Below are positions 52,079 to 60,444 of a stretch of DNA of 64,000 nucleotides, piece by piece. The notes beneath the pieces are model-generated. The model searched no databases. It was not told the origin of the DNA and worked only from the letters and a program-made list of their open reading frames with translations. A program made the translations under genes and the position numbers. Numbering within the stretch: position 1 is the stretch's first letter; the number at the start of each line of letters is the position of its first letter. The DNA comes from Catenulispora sp. EB89. Lineage in GTDB: Bacteria > Actinomycetota > Actinomycetes > Streptomycetales > Catenulisporaceae. The stretch is taken from NCBI RefSeq assembly GCF_041261445.1, contig NZ_JBGCCU010000020.1, positions 1 to 64,000 on the forward strand, written 5' to 3'.

Positions 52079-52693
52079 CTACCGAATCCCGCCCGTCACT
52101 ACCCGCAACCGCCGCCGCACCGCGTCCCGCGGGTCCGGCTGCCGCGCCAGCAGCACCCGGGCGATCCGTCCGGCACGCGCCGCGCCCTCCGACGTCCCCT
52201 CGCGCAGCGAGGTCACCAGCGCGCCCTCGACCAGCAGCATCAGTTCCGGGGCGAGGCTCTCGTGGTCGTCGCGGCCCGCTTCGGCCAGCAGGCGGTCCAG
52301 GTAGTCCGTGACGGCGTCCTTGTGCGCGACCGCGACCTCGTGGACGGGGCTGCTGCGGTCCGCGGCCTCGACCATGGCGTTGATGAACGCGCAGCCGCGG
52401 TAGCCCGCGCCGTCGAGCCACTCCCCCAGCGCGTCGAAGACGGCGATGGGACGCTCGACGGCCGGCAGCCCGTAGCCGGTGATGGTCTCCCGCAGCCACG
52501 CGCGCCAGCGTTCGTCGGTCCGGGTCAGGACGGCGATCACCAGCTCGTCCTTGCTCGCGAAGTGCCGGTAGAACGAAGCCCGCCCCACCCGCGACACCGT
52601 CAGGATCCGCTCCACCCCCACGGCGCGGATTCCCTCTGCGTAGAACAGGTCCTCGGCCGCCGTCAGCAATCGCTCGCGCGCCTGTACCGCCAT
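52079..52693 (-). CDS. TetR-family transcriptional regulator
   Basis: A 204-residue repressor. The helix-turn-helix is about residues 22-50 (GVERILTVSRVGRASFYRHFASKDELV, in parts). The C-terminal ligand domain includes AGYRGCAFINAMVEAADRSSPVH, typical of TetR_C branches where the Cys/Asn lie near the pocket. The ATG at 52693 starts MAVQARERLL; a 42-codon in-frame extension upstream runs through the operator region and is rejected. Three 16-bp operator-like sites lie just upstream (52704-52809), so it probably represses itself. Confidence 0.92.
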   Translation of the reverse strand: MAVQARERLLTAAEDLFYAEGIRAVGVERILTVSRVGRASFYRHFASKDELVIAVLTRTDERWRAWLRETITGYGLPAVERPIAVFDALGEWLDGAGYRGCAFINAMVEAADRSSPVHEVAVAHKDAVTDYLDRLLAEAGRDDHESLAPELMLLVEGALVTSLREGTSEGAARAGRIARVLLARQPDPRDAVRRRLRVVTGGIR

Positions 52694-52703
52694 GACCGTC
52701 AAT

Positions 52704-52809
52704 GGTATCGATCGGTTCCGCGGGAGCGCCAGCGCTGAAGTGTGGAACGGAATCGAACGGTACCGTATTGAACGCAATGCGTTGACATCAGACGGTACCG
52801 ATCGGTGCC
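52704..52809. promoter_or_regulatory. Three TetR-type operators spaced exactly 45 bp
   Basis: GGTATCGATCGGTTCC (52704-52719), GGAATCGAACGGTACC (52749-52764) and GGTACCGATCGGTGCC (52794-52809) are near-palindromic and similar. Their start-to-start spacing is 45 bases in both gaps. TTGACA at 52782-52787 lies between the second and third. The set is directly upstream of the TetR gene. Confidence 0.7.
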
Positions 52810-52852
52810 GATCGCACACCGCCCGGCGCCCCCGGCGTCAGCCCACGCAAAA

Positions 52853-52883
52853 GCCCCGGCCCCCCAAAACGGGAAGCCGGGGC
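52853..52883 (-). terminator. Terminator of metK
   Basis: GCCCCGGC (52853-52860) pairs with GCCGGGGC (52876-52883). On the minus strand a short T run follows the stem, just after the metK stop at 52901. Confidence 0.7.
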
Positions 52884-52900
52884 CCAAGAAACCAAACCCG

Positions 52901-54100
52901 CTACGCGACAGCCTTCTTCAGCGCCTCGGCACGGTCGGTCCGCTCCCACGTGAAGTCCGGCAGATCCCGGCCGAAGTGCCCGTAAGCCGCGGTCTGCTGG
53001 TAGATCGGCCGCAGCAGGTCCAGGTCCCGGATGATCGCGGCCGGCCGCAGGTCGAACACCTGCAGCACCGCCTCCTGGATCTTCACGTCCTCGACCAGCC
53101 CGGTACCGAACGTCTCCACGAACAGCCCCACCGGCTCCGCCTTGCCGATCGCGTAAGCGACCTGCACCTCGCACCGCTCCGCCAGCCCGGCGGCGACCAC
53201 GTTCTTCGCCACCCACCGCATCGCGTAGGCCGCCGAGCGGTCCACCTTCGACGGGTCCTTGCCGGAGAACGCCCCGCCGCCGTGCCGGGCCATCCCGCCG
53301 TAGGTGTCCACGATGATCTTCCGGCCGGTCAGGCCCGCGTCGCCCATCGGGCCGCCGATCTCGAACCGCCCGGTCGGGTTCACCAGCAGCCGGTAGTCCG
53401 ACGTGTCCAGCTCCAGGGCGGCGATCTCCGGCGCCACCACCTGCTCGCGGATGTCCGGGGTGAGCAGGTTGTCCAGGTCGATGTCGGAGGCGTGCTGGGT
53501 CGACAGGACCACGGTGTCCAGCCGGACCGCCTTGTGCCCGTCGTACTCGATGGTCACCTGGGTCTTGCCGTCCGGGCGCAGGTACGGCACGGTACCGTCC
53601 TTGCGGACCGCGGCCAGCCGGCTCGACAGGCGGTGCGCCAGCGCGATCGGTAGCGGCATCAGCTCCGGGGTGTCGGTGCAGGCGTAGCCGAACATCAGGC
53701 CCTGGTCGCCGGCGCCCTGGCGGTCGAGCTCGTCGGTGTCACCCTCGACCCGCGCCTCATAGGCGTCGTCGACGCCCTGGGCGATGTCCGGGGACTGCGA
53801 GCCGATGGACACCGACACGCCGCAGGAGGCGCCGTCGAAGCCCTTCTTGGACGAGTCGTAGCCGATGGCCAGGATCGTCTCGCGGACCAGGTGCGCGATG
53901 TCGGCGTACGCGGTGGTGGTGACCTCGCCGGCGATGTGCACCTGGCCGGTGGTGAGCATGGTCTCGACGGCGACCCGGGACTTCGGGTCGTCCTTGAGCA
54001 GCGAGTCGAGGATCGCGTCGCTGATCTGGTCGGCGATCTTGTCGGGGTGCCCCTCGGTCACCGATTCGGAGGTGAACAGGCGGCGGACGGTACCGGACAT
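52901..54100 (-). CDS. metK: S-adenosylmethionine synthase
   Basis: A 399-residue enzyme that makes S-adenosylmethionine from methionine and ATP. GHPDK (residues 17-21) near the start, DQGLMFGYA (about 128-136) and [19 protein letters not shown] (about 265-283) are standard family signatures, and the length is right. The ATG at 54100 follows GAGGAGTACCC on the coding strand. The sequence is highly conserved and the call is secure. The next gene upstream on the same strand is coaBC. A riboswitch of a known SAM class is not visible in the 126-base gap. Confidence 0.98.
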   Translation of the reverse strand: MSGTVRRLFTSESVTEGHPDKIADQISDAILDSLLKDDPKSRVAVETMLTTGQVHIAGEVTTTAYADIAHLVRETILAIGYDSSKKGFDGASCGVSVSIGSQSPDIAQGVDDAYEARVEGDTDELDRQGAGDQGLMFGYACTDTPELMPLPIALAHRLSSRLAAVRKDGTVPYLRPDGKTQVTIEYDGHKAVRLDTVVLSTQHASDIDLDNLLTPDIREQVVAPEIAALELDTSDYRLLVNPTGRFEIGGPMGDAGLTGRKIIVDTYGGMARHGGGAFSGKDPSKVDRSAAYAMRWVAKNVVAAGLAERCEVQVAYAIGKAEPVGLFVETFGTGLVEDVKIQEAVLQVFDLRPAAIIRDLDLLRPIYQQTAAYGHFGRDLPDFTWERTDRAEALKKAVA

Positions 54101-54168
54101 GGGTACTCCTCAGTTCGCAGCGGCTGCTGACTACAGGTCGACGCGACGCCCCGGTCCCGGAACGACAC

Positions 54169-54191
54169 GCACGCGCCTGGTCGGCGCGTGC
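54169..54191. other. Perfect hairpin between coaBC and metK
   Basis: GCACGCGCC (54169-54177) pairs with GGCGCGTGC (54183-54191) around a 5-base loop. It could be a weak terminator or an RNA element in the metK leader. No match to a named riboswitch class was recognised. Confidence 0.55.
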
Positions 54192-54226
54192 TTTGTCACG
54201 AAGATCGAAACGACCGCGGCACCAGT

Positions 54227-55468
54227 TTAGTCGGTAGGGGTCCGCAGCTTAAGTACCCGGTCCCAGATGACGTCCGCGAGCCGTTCCTTCGGACCGTCCG
54301 GAATCGGGTCCTCCGAGCCGTCCGCGCCGATCACGACCGCCGCGCTGTGGTCCGCGCCGAAGGTCAGGTCCACCCCGACCTCGTTGACGACCAGCAGGTC
54401 GACGCCGTATTTCGCGAGTTTGGCGCGGCCGTGTTCGAGCCACGTCCCGTGCGCATCACCGGTCTCGGCAGCGAACCCGACCACCGTCTGCCCCGTCCGT
54501 ATCCGCTCGTGACCGAGCTCACGGAGCACGTGCGGGTTCTGGACCAGGCGAATCTCAGGGGCTGAGAGGTCGTCGGCCTTCTTGATCTTCGAATCGGCCG
54601 GCTCGGCGGGCCGGAAGTCCGCGACGGCCGCGGCCATCACCACGATGTCCGCGTCCCGGGCCGCGGCGCGCACCGCATTGCGCAATTCCGAAGTCGTCGA
54701 CACCCGCACCACATCGACCCCGGCGGGGTCCGGCAGCGCGGTGTTGGCCGCGACGAGGGTGACGCGCGCGCCCCGCGCGGCCGCCGTGCTCGCCAGCGCG
54801 TAGCCCTGCTTGCCCGAGGAGCGGTTGCCGAGGTAGCGCACCGGGTCGACCGGCTCGCGCGTGCCGCCGGCCGAGACCACGACGTGCAGCCCGGTCAGAT
54901 CGGCCTCGGCGGTGCCGCGGGCCAGCAGCGAGCGGCAGTACTCGAAGATCGCCGAGGGGTCCGGCAGCCGGCCCTTGCCGGCGTCGGCGCCGGTGAGCCG
55001 GCCGACGGCGGGCTCGATGACGTGCAGACCGCGGCGGCGCAGGGTCGCGACGTTCTCGACGGTGGCGGCGTTCTCCCACATCTCGGTGTGCATGGCCGGC
55101 GCGAAGACCACCGGGCAGGTGGCGGTCAGCAGGGTGTTGGTGAGCAGGTCGTCGGCCAGACCGTGGGCCGCCTTGGCCAGCAGGTCGGCGGTGGCCGGGG
55201 CGACGACGACCAAATCCGCGTGCCGGCCGATGCGCACGTGCGGCACCTCGTGCACGTGCTCCCACACCTCGGTGGCCACCGGCCGCCCGGACAGCGCGGC
55301 CCAGGTCGGCTCGCCGACGAAGTGCAGCGCGGCGGCGGTCGGGACCACGGTGACCGCGTGCCCGGACTCGGTGAACAGCCGCAGGAGCTCGCAGGCCTTG
55401 TACGCGGCGATGCCGCCGCCCACGCCGAGAACGACGGTGGGCGACGGCATCGAAGATTCTTCAGTCAC
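54227..55468 (-). CDS. coaBC: Bifunctional phosphopantothenoylcysteine decarboxylase/synthetase
   Basis: A 413-residue two-domain enzyme of coenzyme A biosynthesis. The flavin decarboxylase (CoaC) part is about 1-180 (VVLGVGGGIAAYKACELLRL in parts, AHGLADDLLTNTLL, FAPAMHTEMWEN). The synthetase (CoaB) part is about 190-405 (VVSAGGTREPVDPVRYLGNRSSGKQG, KIKK). It converts 4'-phosphopantothenate plus cysteine to phosphopantetheine. It lies between rpoZ and metK on the minus strand, the usual actinobacterial order. ATG 55468 or an internal ATG (MPSPTV) could be the start. Confidence 0.96.
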   Translation of the reverse strand: MTEESSMPSPTVVLGVGGGIAAYKACELLRLFTESGHAVTVVPTAAALHFVGEPTWAALSGRPVATEVWEHVHEVPHVRIGRHADLVVVAPATADLLAKAAHGLADDLLTNTLLTATCPVVFAPAMHTEMWENAATVENVATLRRRGLHVIEPAVGRLTGADAGKGRLPDPSAIFEYCRSLLARGTAEADLTGLHVVVSAGGTREPVDPVRYLGNRSSGKQGYALASTAAARGARVTLVAANTALPDPAGVDVVRVSTTSELRNAVRAAARDADIVVMAAAVADFRPAEPADSKIKKADDLSAPEIRLVQNPHVLRELGHERIRTGQTVVGFAAETGDAHGTWLEHGRAKLAKYGVDLLVVNEVGVDLTFGADHSAAVVIGADGSEDPIPDGPKERLADVIWDRVLKLRTPTD

Positions 55469-55499
55469 GCTTCGACCCTAATGGGATCAGTGCGCGACG

Positions 55500-55516
55500 G
55501 CCGACCTGGGGTCGGC
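55500..55516. other. Short hairpin between rpoZ and coaBC
   Basis: GCCGACC (55500-55506) pairs with GGTCGGC (55510-55516) around TGG. It sits 15 bases after the rpoZ stop and upstream of coaBC on the minus strand, so it may be a weak terminator. Confidence 0.45.
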
Positions 55517-55531
55517 GCCGGAATGAAGCCG

Positions 55532-55813
55532 CTACTGGATGACCGAGCCGGGCGCGCCGGCCTCGATCGGCTCGGCGGTCAGCAGGCCGGCGTTGATCTC
55601 GCGCAGCGCGATCGACAGCGGCTTCTCGTGGACGTGGGTGTCCACCAGCGGGCCGACGTACTCCAGCAGGCCCTCGGAGAGCTGGGAGTAGTAGGCGTTG
55701 ATCTGCCGAGCGCGCTTGGCCGCGTAGATCACCAGGCTGTACTTGGAGCCGGCGGCGTCGAGCAGCTCGTCGATCGGCGGGTTGATGATGCCTTCGGGCT
55801 CAGTGGCGGACAC
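55532..55813 (-). CDS. rpoZ: RNA polymerase omega subunit
   Basis: A 93-residue omega subunit. [20 protein letters not shown] (in parts), [19 protein letters not shown] and [19 protein letters not shown] match streptomycete RpoZ closely. It binds the beta-prime tail and helps assemble RNA polymerase. I use GTG 55813 because this gives the conserved [13 protein letters not shown] start; an upstream in-frame ATG would add ten residues without homology. It lies between gmk and coaBC, its normal place. Confidence 0.96.
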   Translation of the reverse strand: MSATEPEGIINPPIDELLDAAGSKYSLVIYAAKRARQINAYYSQLSEGLLEYVGPLVDTHVHEKPLSIALREINAGLLTAEPIEAGAPGSVIQ

Positions 55814-55926
55814 GCGTGAGGACTCCTGTCGCAGCAAGATCATTTCTGGGTCTGCACGGCCCAGACCGCCAAGGATACCAGTTTGCCGAGCCCCGACCTC
55901 CTGATCCGCCTTTCGATAAGTACAGA

Positions 55927-56532
55927 TCAGACGTTCGTACCGGTGGTGACCAGCTCGACCAGCTCAGCGGCGGCGGCCTCGACCGTGGTGTTCACGATCG
56001 TCACGTCGAACTCGCTCTCCGCGGCCAGCTCCACGCGGCCGGTCGCCAGCCGCCGCTCGATGACGTCCTCCGGCTCGGTGCCGCGGCCGCGCAGCCGCTG
56101 CTCCAGCACCTCCCAGGTGGGCGGGGCCAGGAAGACCAGGCGGGCGGCGGGCATCGCGGCCCGGATCTGGCGCGCGCCCTGCAGCTCGATTTCCAGCAGG
56201 ACCGGCTGGCCGGCGTCCAGGCGCTGCTCGACGGCGTGGCGCGGGGTTCCGTACATGTTGCCGGCGTACTCGGCGTACTCCAGGAACTCGCCCTTGGCGA
56301 TCAGGTCCTCGAAAGTAGGCCGGTCGTAGAAGAAATAGTGCACCCCGTCGACCTCTCCGGGCCGGGGCGCGCGGGTGGTGGCCGAGACTGACAGCCACAC
56401 CTCGGGGTGAACCTCGCGGACGTGCTTGGCAAGGGTTGTCTTGCCGACGCCCGACGGGCCCGACAGCACTGTCAACAGTGCGGGGGCGGTGGTGTCGGAA
56501 CCGTGGCCGTCCGTTCCGGCGCGATCGCTCAT
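55927..56532 (-). CDS. gmk: Guanylate kinase
   Basis: A 201-residue enzyme that phosphorylates GMP to GDP. The P-loop [10 protein letters not shown] is at residues 24-33. GMP-binding residues occur in [19 protein letters not shown] and in the later [11 protein letters not shown] stretch. The N-terminal 20 residues are polar and disordered. It precedes rpoZ on the same strand by about 110 bases and follows mihF, as in other actinobacteria. The ATG at 56532 is the natural start. Confidence 0.97.
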   Translation of the reverse strand: MSDRAGTDGHGSDTTAPALLTVLSGPSGVGKTTLAKHVREVHPEVWLSVSATTRAPRPGEVDGVHYFFYDRPTFEDLIAKGEFLEYAEYAGNMYGTPRHAVEQRLDAGQPVLLEIELQGARQIRAAMPAARLVFLAPPTWEVLEQRLRGRGTEPEDVIERRLATGRVELAAESEFDVTIVNTTVEAAAAELVELVTTGTNV

Positions 56533-56630
56533 GAGAGAAGATCGTACCGGGCCGCAGGGCCGCGATTCCGACGGTTGTACCGCGTCACCTCACCTCGGCG
56601 TCTCAGAGAAGCGCCGGGGTTCGGTTGACG

Positions 56631-56945
56631 TCACGCGCCGAATTCACGCTCCAGCGATGCGATCTGATTGGCGCCGAGCCCACGGATACGGCGCGTCTCG
56701 GAAATATCGAGACGCTCCATGATCTGCTTGGCCCGGACCTTTCCGATGCCGGGCATCGATTCCAGAAGAGCCGAGACCTTCATCTTGCCGATGATCTCGT
56801 TCTTCTGGCCTTCGCGCACGACATCGGACAACGTCACGCCGCCCGCCTTGAGACGGAGCTTCAGGGCGGCGCGCTCACGCCGCGCTTCGGCTGCCTTCTG
56901 AAGTGCGGCCGCACGCTGTTCTGGAGTGAGGGGCGGAAGAGCCAC
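56631..56945 (-). CDS. mihF: Actinobacterial integration host factor (mIHF)
   Basis: A 104-residue DNA-binding protein required for normal nucleoid structure and, in some phages, integration. LPPLTPEQRAAALQKAAEARRERA at the start (in parts) and LLESMPGIGKVRAKQIMERL with RIRGLGANQIASLEREF match the family. The helix-hairpin-like GIGKVRA is the DNA-contact region. It is not related to the bacterial HU/IHF dimer. The GTG at 56945 follows AGAGGTG. It is the first gene of the minus-strand block and its promoter must lie in 56946-57365. Confidence 0.95.
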   Translation of the reverse strand: MALPPLTPEQRAAALQKAAEARRERAALKLRLKAGGVTLSDVVREGQKNEIIGKMKVSALLESMPGIGKVRAKQIMERLDISETRRIRGLGANQIASLEREFGA

Positions 56946-57365
56946 GCCTGTTCACCTCTGGACTTCGAGTACTGTCGGTGGACTTGTCCGAGTTCGACCG
57001 AGGCCTATGACATGCCTCGAACTCCCCCAAGACATACGGGACCTCACCTGGCGGACGAGACCCGTGGATACAACTGGTGGAACGAATCCGCAGCGTACAC
57101 CCGTAGTCGGGGGCAAGGAGAGGGGATCGGCGCTTCTCGTGAGCTGGACCGGTGTGCAAATCCGGCGAAAAGGGGGTGAGTCCGGCGTAATTCGAGGCGG
57201 AATTCAGGGCTCGAATCACACCGTCATGCCCCTGATATCGCGTCAGATACGTTTGTCCGAACCGGCATTAGGGCGCGCCGGGGTATCGGTCACGACCGCG
57301 TTCGGCCTGTGACGCATCCACGCTTTGAGCAACACCAGGACAAGGACGGAATATCGCACGGAGGT
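56946..57365. other. Gene-free region upstream of mihF
   Basis: 420 bases. I see no credible gene on either strand, and the frames that span it lack family motifs. It must contain the mihF promoter on the minus strand. I could not identify a -10/-35 pair with confidence. Confidence 0.5.
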
Positions 57366-58310
57366 TCAGAGCGCGCCGGAGAAAGTATCGCAGGACTGGA
57401 AGTTCCCTGTCTGGTAACCGGTGAGGAACCACTGCTGACGCTGCGCCGCCGAGCCGTGCGTCCAGGTTTCGGGGGTCACCCGATGCTGGTACTGGGCCTG
57501 GATCCGGTCGTCGCCGACGGCGGCCGCGGCGTCCAGTCCGTCGGAGATGTCCTGCTTCGTGAGGTCCTTGATCAGGACCCTGCCGCCGGCGTCCTTCGTC
57601 GTCGTCGCGGAGTGCGCCCAGAGCCCTGCGTAACAGTCTGCCTGGAGTTCGACCCGGACCGCACCGCTGTTCGCACCCTGTTGGGACGACTGGCTGTTGC
57701 GCAGCGCGCCGGTGAGGTTCTGGACGTGGTGGCCGTACTCGTGCGCGATGACGTAGGCCTGCGCGAACGGTCCGCCGCGCGCGCCGAACTTCGTTTTGAG
57801 GTCCTGCCAGAAACCGAGGTCCAGATAGACCGTGCGGTCGCCCGGGCAGTAGAACGGCCCGACGGCGGAGGTCGCGTTGCCGCAGGCGGTGCGGGTGGCG
57901 CCGCTGAAGATGACGGTCTGGGCCGGCGGGTACTTCTGGTTGTTGCGGGCGAAGAAGCCGCTCCAGTAGTTCTGCACGGAGTTCACCACGGCCACCACGC
58001 GGCAGTCGTCGCTGACGTTGGCGTCGGCGCCGGTGCGGCACTTGGCGGCCAGCGAGCCGCTGGTGACGGGGCCGGTGGCGGTGCCGCTGCCGGAGGAGGA
58101 CAGGGAGTTCGAGGACGTCCCGGAGCCGTCGGTGAGCGCCAGCGGCACGCCGACCACTGCGGCGATCAGCGCCAGGATCAGCCCGACCAGGCCGCCGCGG
58201 CCGCCGGGCAGGCCGAAGCCGCCGCCGAGGCCGCCGCCCCGGGAGGGGCCGGAGCCGCGCTCGTCGCGGACCTGGCCGGAGTCCAGCTGGGCGTCGTCGT
58301 CGAACTGCAT
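57366..58310 (-). CDS. Neutral zinc metallopeptidase (YpfJ-like), membrane-anchored
   Basis: A 314-residue protein. A short acidic head (MQFDDDAQLDSGQV) leads to a glycine-rich stretch and one membrane helix (about 42-62; GLVGLILALIAAVVGVPLAL). The metallopeptidase domain follows. The zinc site is HEYGHH (about 191-196), with a third ligand probably the Glu of RVELQADCYAG (about 222-232). Two cysteine pairs in the outer domain may be disulfides. Its substrate is unknown. It is downstream of mihF on the same strand but separated by 420 bases, so it is probably a separate transcript. ATG 58310 follows AGGAAG. Confidence 0.9.
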   Translation of the reverse strand: MQFDDDAQLDSGQVRDERGSGPSRGGGLGGGFGLPGGRGGLVGLILALIAAVVGVPLALTDGSGTSSNSLSSSGSGTATGPVTSGSLAAKCRTGADANVSDDCRVVAVVNSVQNYWSGFFARNNQKYPPAQTVIFSGATRTACGNATSAVGPFYCPGDRTVYLDLGFWQDLKTKFGARGGPFAQAYVIAHEYGHHVQNLTGALRNSQSSQQGANSGAVRVELQADCYAGLWAHSATTTKDAGGRVLIKDLTKQDISDGLDAAAAVGDDRIQAQYQHRVTPETWTHGSAAQRQQWFLTGYQTGNFQSCDTFSGAL

Positions 58311-58543
58311 ATCGCAATCTTCCTGGACGAATCGCCCGGGTCCGCGCCGACACGCGGGAGCGCGGTCGGGGGCACGTGGAGGCACGCGGGGAGTGCGGCG
58401 GATGGTGCGGCCGGGAGCACGGTAACGACCGCCGTCGCCCCGTGTCTAGAAATTCGAGCCCTGAGCTACTAGCCTGCGCGCGTTCCGCGAGTGTCACAGG
58501 TCACATCGGGAGTGGCGCAGGCCGCACGGAAGGAACCGCCGCC

Positions 58544-60319
58544 ATGGCGCATGGGCACCACCACCGTCCCTCCCCGCGGCGTGGCGCCCGGGTGTCGGTG
58601 CCGATCACGCTGGTCGTCGCGCTGGTGCTGGGCGCGTCCGCCGGCGGGGCGGCCTGGTACGCGGCGGGACACCGGCACGCGTCCGGTAACGGCGGGGACG
58701 GTGCGGCCGGCGGCCAGGCCGTGTGCCCGGCGACCGGGCCGACGACGGTCTCGGCGGTGGTCGCCCCGGACCTGGCCGGGGTGCTGGCGCCGGTACTCAC
58801 GCCACAGCCGGTGCCGTGCGTGCGGGTGGTGATGACGTCGGCCGACTCCGCGGACATGGCGCACTACCTGGCCGGGAGCGGCGCGGCGCCGGCGGGGGTG
58901 CGGGGGCGGCCGGACGTGTGGATCCCGGACACGTCGCTGTGGCTGGAGCTGGCGCGGGCGACCGGGACCGGGCAGGCGGCGCTGCCGCAGAACGGGAGCT
59001 CGGTGGCGGATTCGCCGACGGTCGTGGCTTCGCCGAAGCCGGTGGCGGGGTTGTTGGGCGGAGGCGGCGCGTTCAGCTGGGAGCAGTTGGTGAAGCTGGC
59101 GCTGGCGCAGAGCCAGGCGGCGCCGAGCGCTCTGAACCCGAAGGCCGGGGCGGCGCCGGTGGTGGCGATCGCCGATCCGACGCACGACGGCGCGGGGCTG
59201 TCGGCGCTGATCGTGCTGGACGGGATGCTGGCCCAGGCGGTGGACGATCCGCAGCTGAAGGTCGGGATCACCGGGTTCGTCAAGGGGATGGCGGACAACG
59301 TCGCGGGCTCGATGGCGGCGCTGCTGGCGAAGCCGGCCGCGGACGTCGCGGCGTTTCCGGCGTCGGAGCAGGAGGTGTTCCGGTACAACAGCCGCAAGCC
59401 CGCGGTGCCTCTGGCGGCGCTGTATCCGTCGGACGGCTCGGCGTCGCTGGACTATCCGCTGGTGGTGCTCAACGGCGCGGACAACGCGCACGCGGTGGCG
59501 GCGAACGCGTTGCTGACGTACCTGCAGACCACGGCTCAGGACGCGTTGCGGCAGCAGGGTTTCCGGTCGCCGGACGGGGCGCCGTCGCAGGTGCTGGCCG
59601 CGGATCCGGAGCTGCACGGGGGCCAGCTGGCGGCGGCCACGCGGGCCGACTACGGGCTGGCGCCGCAGGCGTTGGCGCTGTGGGCGACGTTGACACGGCA
59701 GCTGCGGATGCTGGCGGTGGTGGACGTGTCGGGGTCGATGGCGCAGACGGTGGCCGGGACCGGGCAGACCCGGCTGGAACTGACGGCGGGCGCGAGCGAG
59801 AAGGCGATGAAGCTGTTCGGCAGCCACGCGGCGATGGGGCTGTGGACGTTCACCACCACGCGGGACGCGCCCGGCTCGACGGTCATCGACCACGTGCTGC
59901 CGATCGCGGAGCTGGGCTCGGCGGACGCCGGCGGGGCCACGCACGGACAGCGGATGACGGCGGCGTACGGGGCGCTGGCGGACAAGCCGGGGTCGCGCAA
60001 CGGGCTGTACGACGCGCTGTTGGCGGCGTACCAGGCGGTGCAGAAGGGCTGGGACCCGACGCGGGTGAACACGGTCGCGGTGTTCACCGACGGCAAGGAC
60101 GACAACCTCAACAGCATGAGTTCGGACCAGCTGATAGCGAAGCTGCAGGCGGCGCTCGATCCGGCGCGGCCGGTGCGGGTGTTCGTGGTGGCGCTGGGGA
60201 CAGACGTGGATCTGACGCTACTGAACAAGATCACGGCGGTCACCGGCGGCGCGGCGGTTCACTTCAGCGACATGGGGCAGATGACGTCGGCGATATTGGG
60301 GAGCACTGAGACGCAGTGA
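58544..60319 (+). CDS. Secreted substrate-binding-like protein with C-terminal VWA domain
   Basis: A 591-residue exported protein. An N-terminal anchor or signal (about 17-42; VPITLVVALVLGASAGG) precedes a region like an ABC solute-binding protein (about 55-370; VVAPDLAGVLAPVLTPQPV, PDVWIPDTSLWLELARATG). A von Willebrand A domain follows (about 388-585) with an intact metal-ion motif: Asp394-x-Ser-x-Ser in VVDVSGSMAQT, and VAVFTDGKDDNLNS. The pairing of binding fold and VWA domain is widespread in actinobacteria and its role is unknown. The ATG at 58544 follows GGAAGGA. Confidence 0.9.
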   Translation: MAHGHHHRPSPRRGARVSVPITLVVALVLGASAGGAAWYAAGHRHASGNGGDGAAGGQAVCPATGPTTVSAVVAPDLAGVLAPVLTPQPVPCVRVVMTSADSADMAHYLAGSGAAPAGVRGRPDVWIPDTSLWLELARATGTGQAALPQNGSSVADSPTVVASPKPVAGLLGGGGAFSWEQLVKLALAQSQAAPSALNPKAGAAPVVAIADPTHDGAGLSALIVLDGMLAQAVDDPQLKVGITGFVKGMADNVAGSMAALLAKPAADVAAFPASEQEVFRYNSRKPAVPLAALYPSDGSASLDYPLVVLNGADNAHAVAANALLTYLQTTAQDALRQQGFRSPDGAPSQVLAADPELHGGQLAAATRADYGLAPQALALWATLTRQLRMLAVVDVSGSMAQTVAGTGQTRLELTAGASEKAMKLFGSHAAMGLWTFTTTRDAPGSTVIDHVLPIAELGSADAGGATHGQRMTAAYGALADKPGSRNGLYDALLAAYQAVQKGWDPTRVNTVAVFTDGKDDNLNSMSSDQLIAKLQAALDPARPVRVFVVALGTDVDLTLLNKITAVTGGAAVHFSDMGQMTSAILGSTETQ

Positions 60320-60444
60320 GGAGCGCCTGCCACAAGGCTTCCCACGCGATCATCGCAGGGCTCATGTATGCCCCGCGTAAGGCCCCGAAGGCCCGCCGAC
60401 CGCCCACTACGGGATTCCCGTGTTAACGATCTGGTACGAACCGC

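Noticed and set aside
54101-54226. A SAM riboswitch upstream of metK
   Set aside because: A single perfect hairpin is present but no conserved SAM-class core was recognised.
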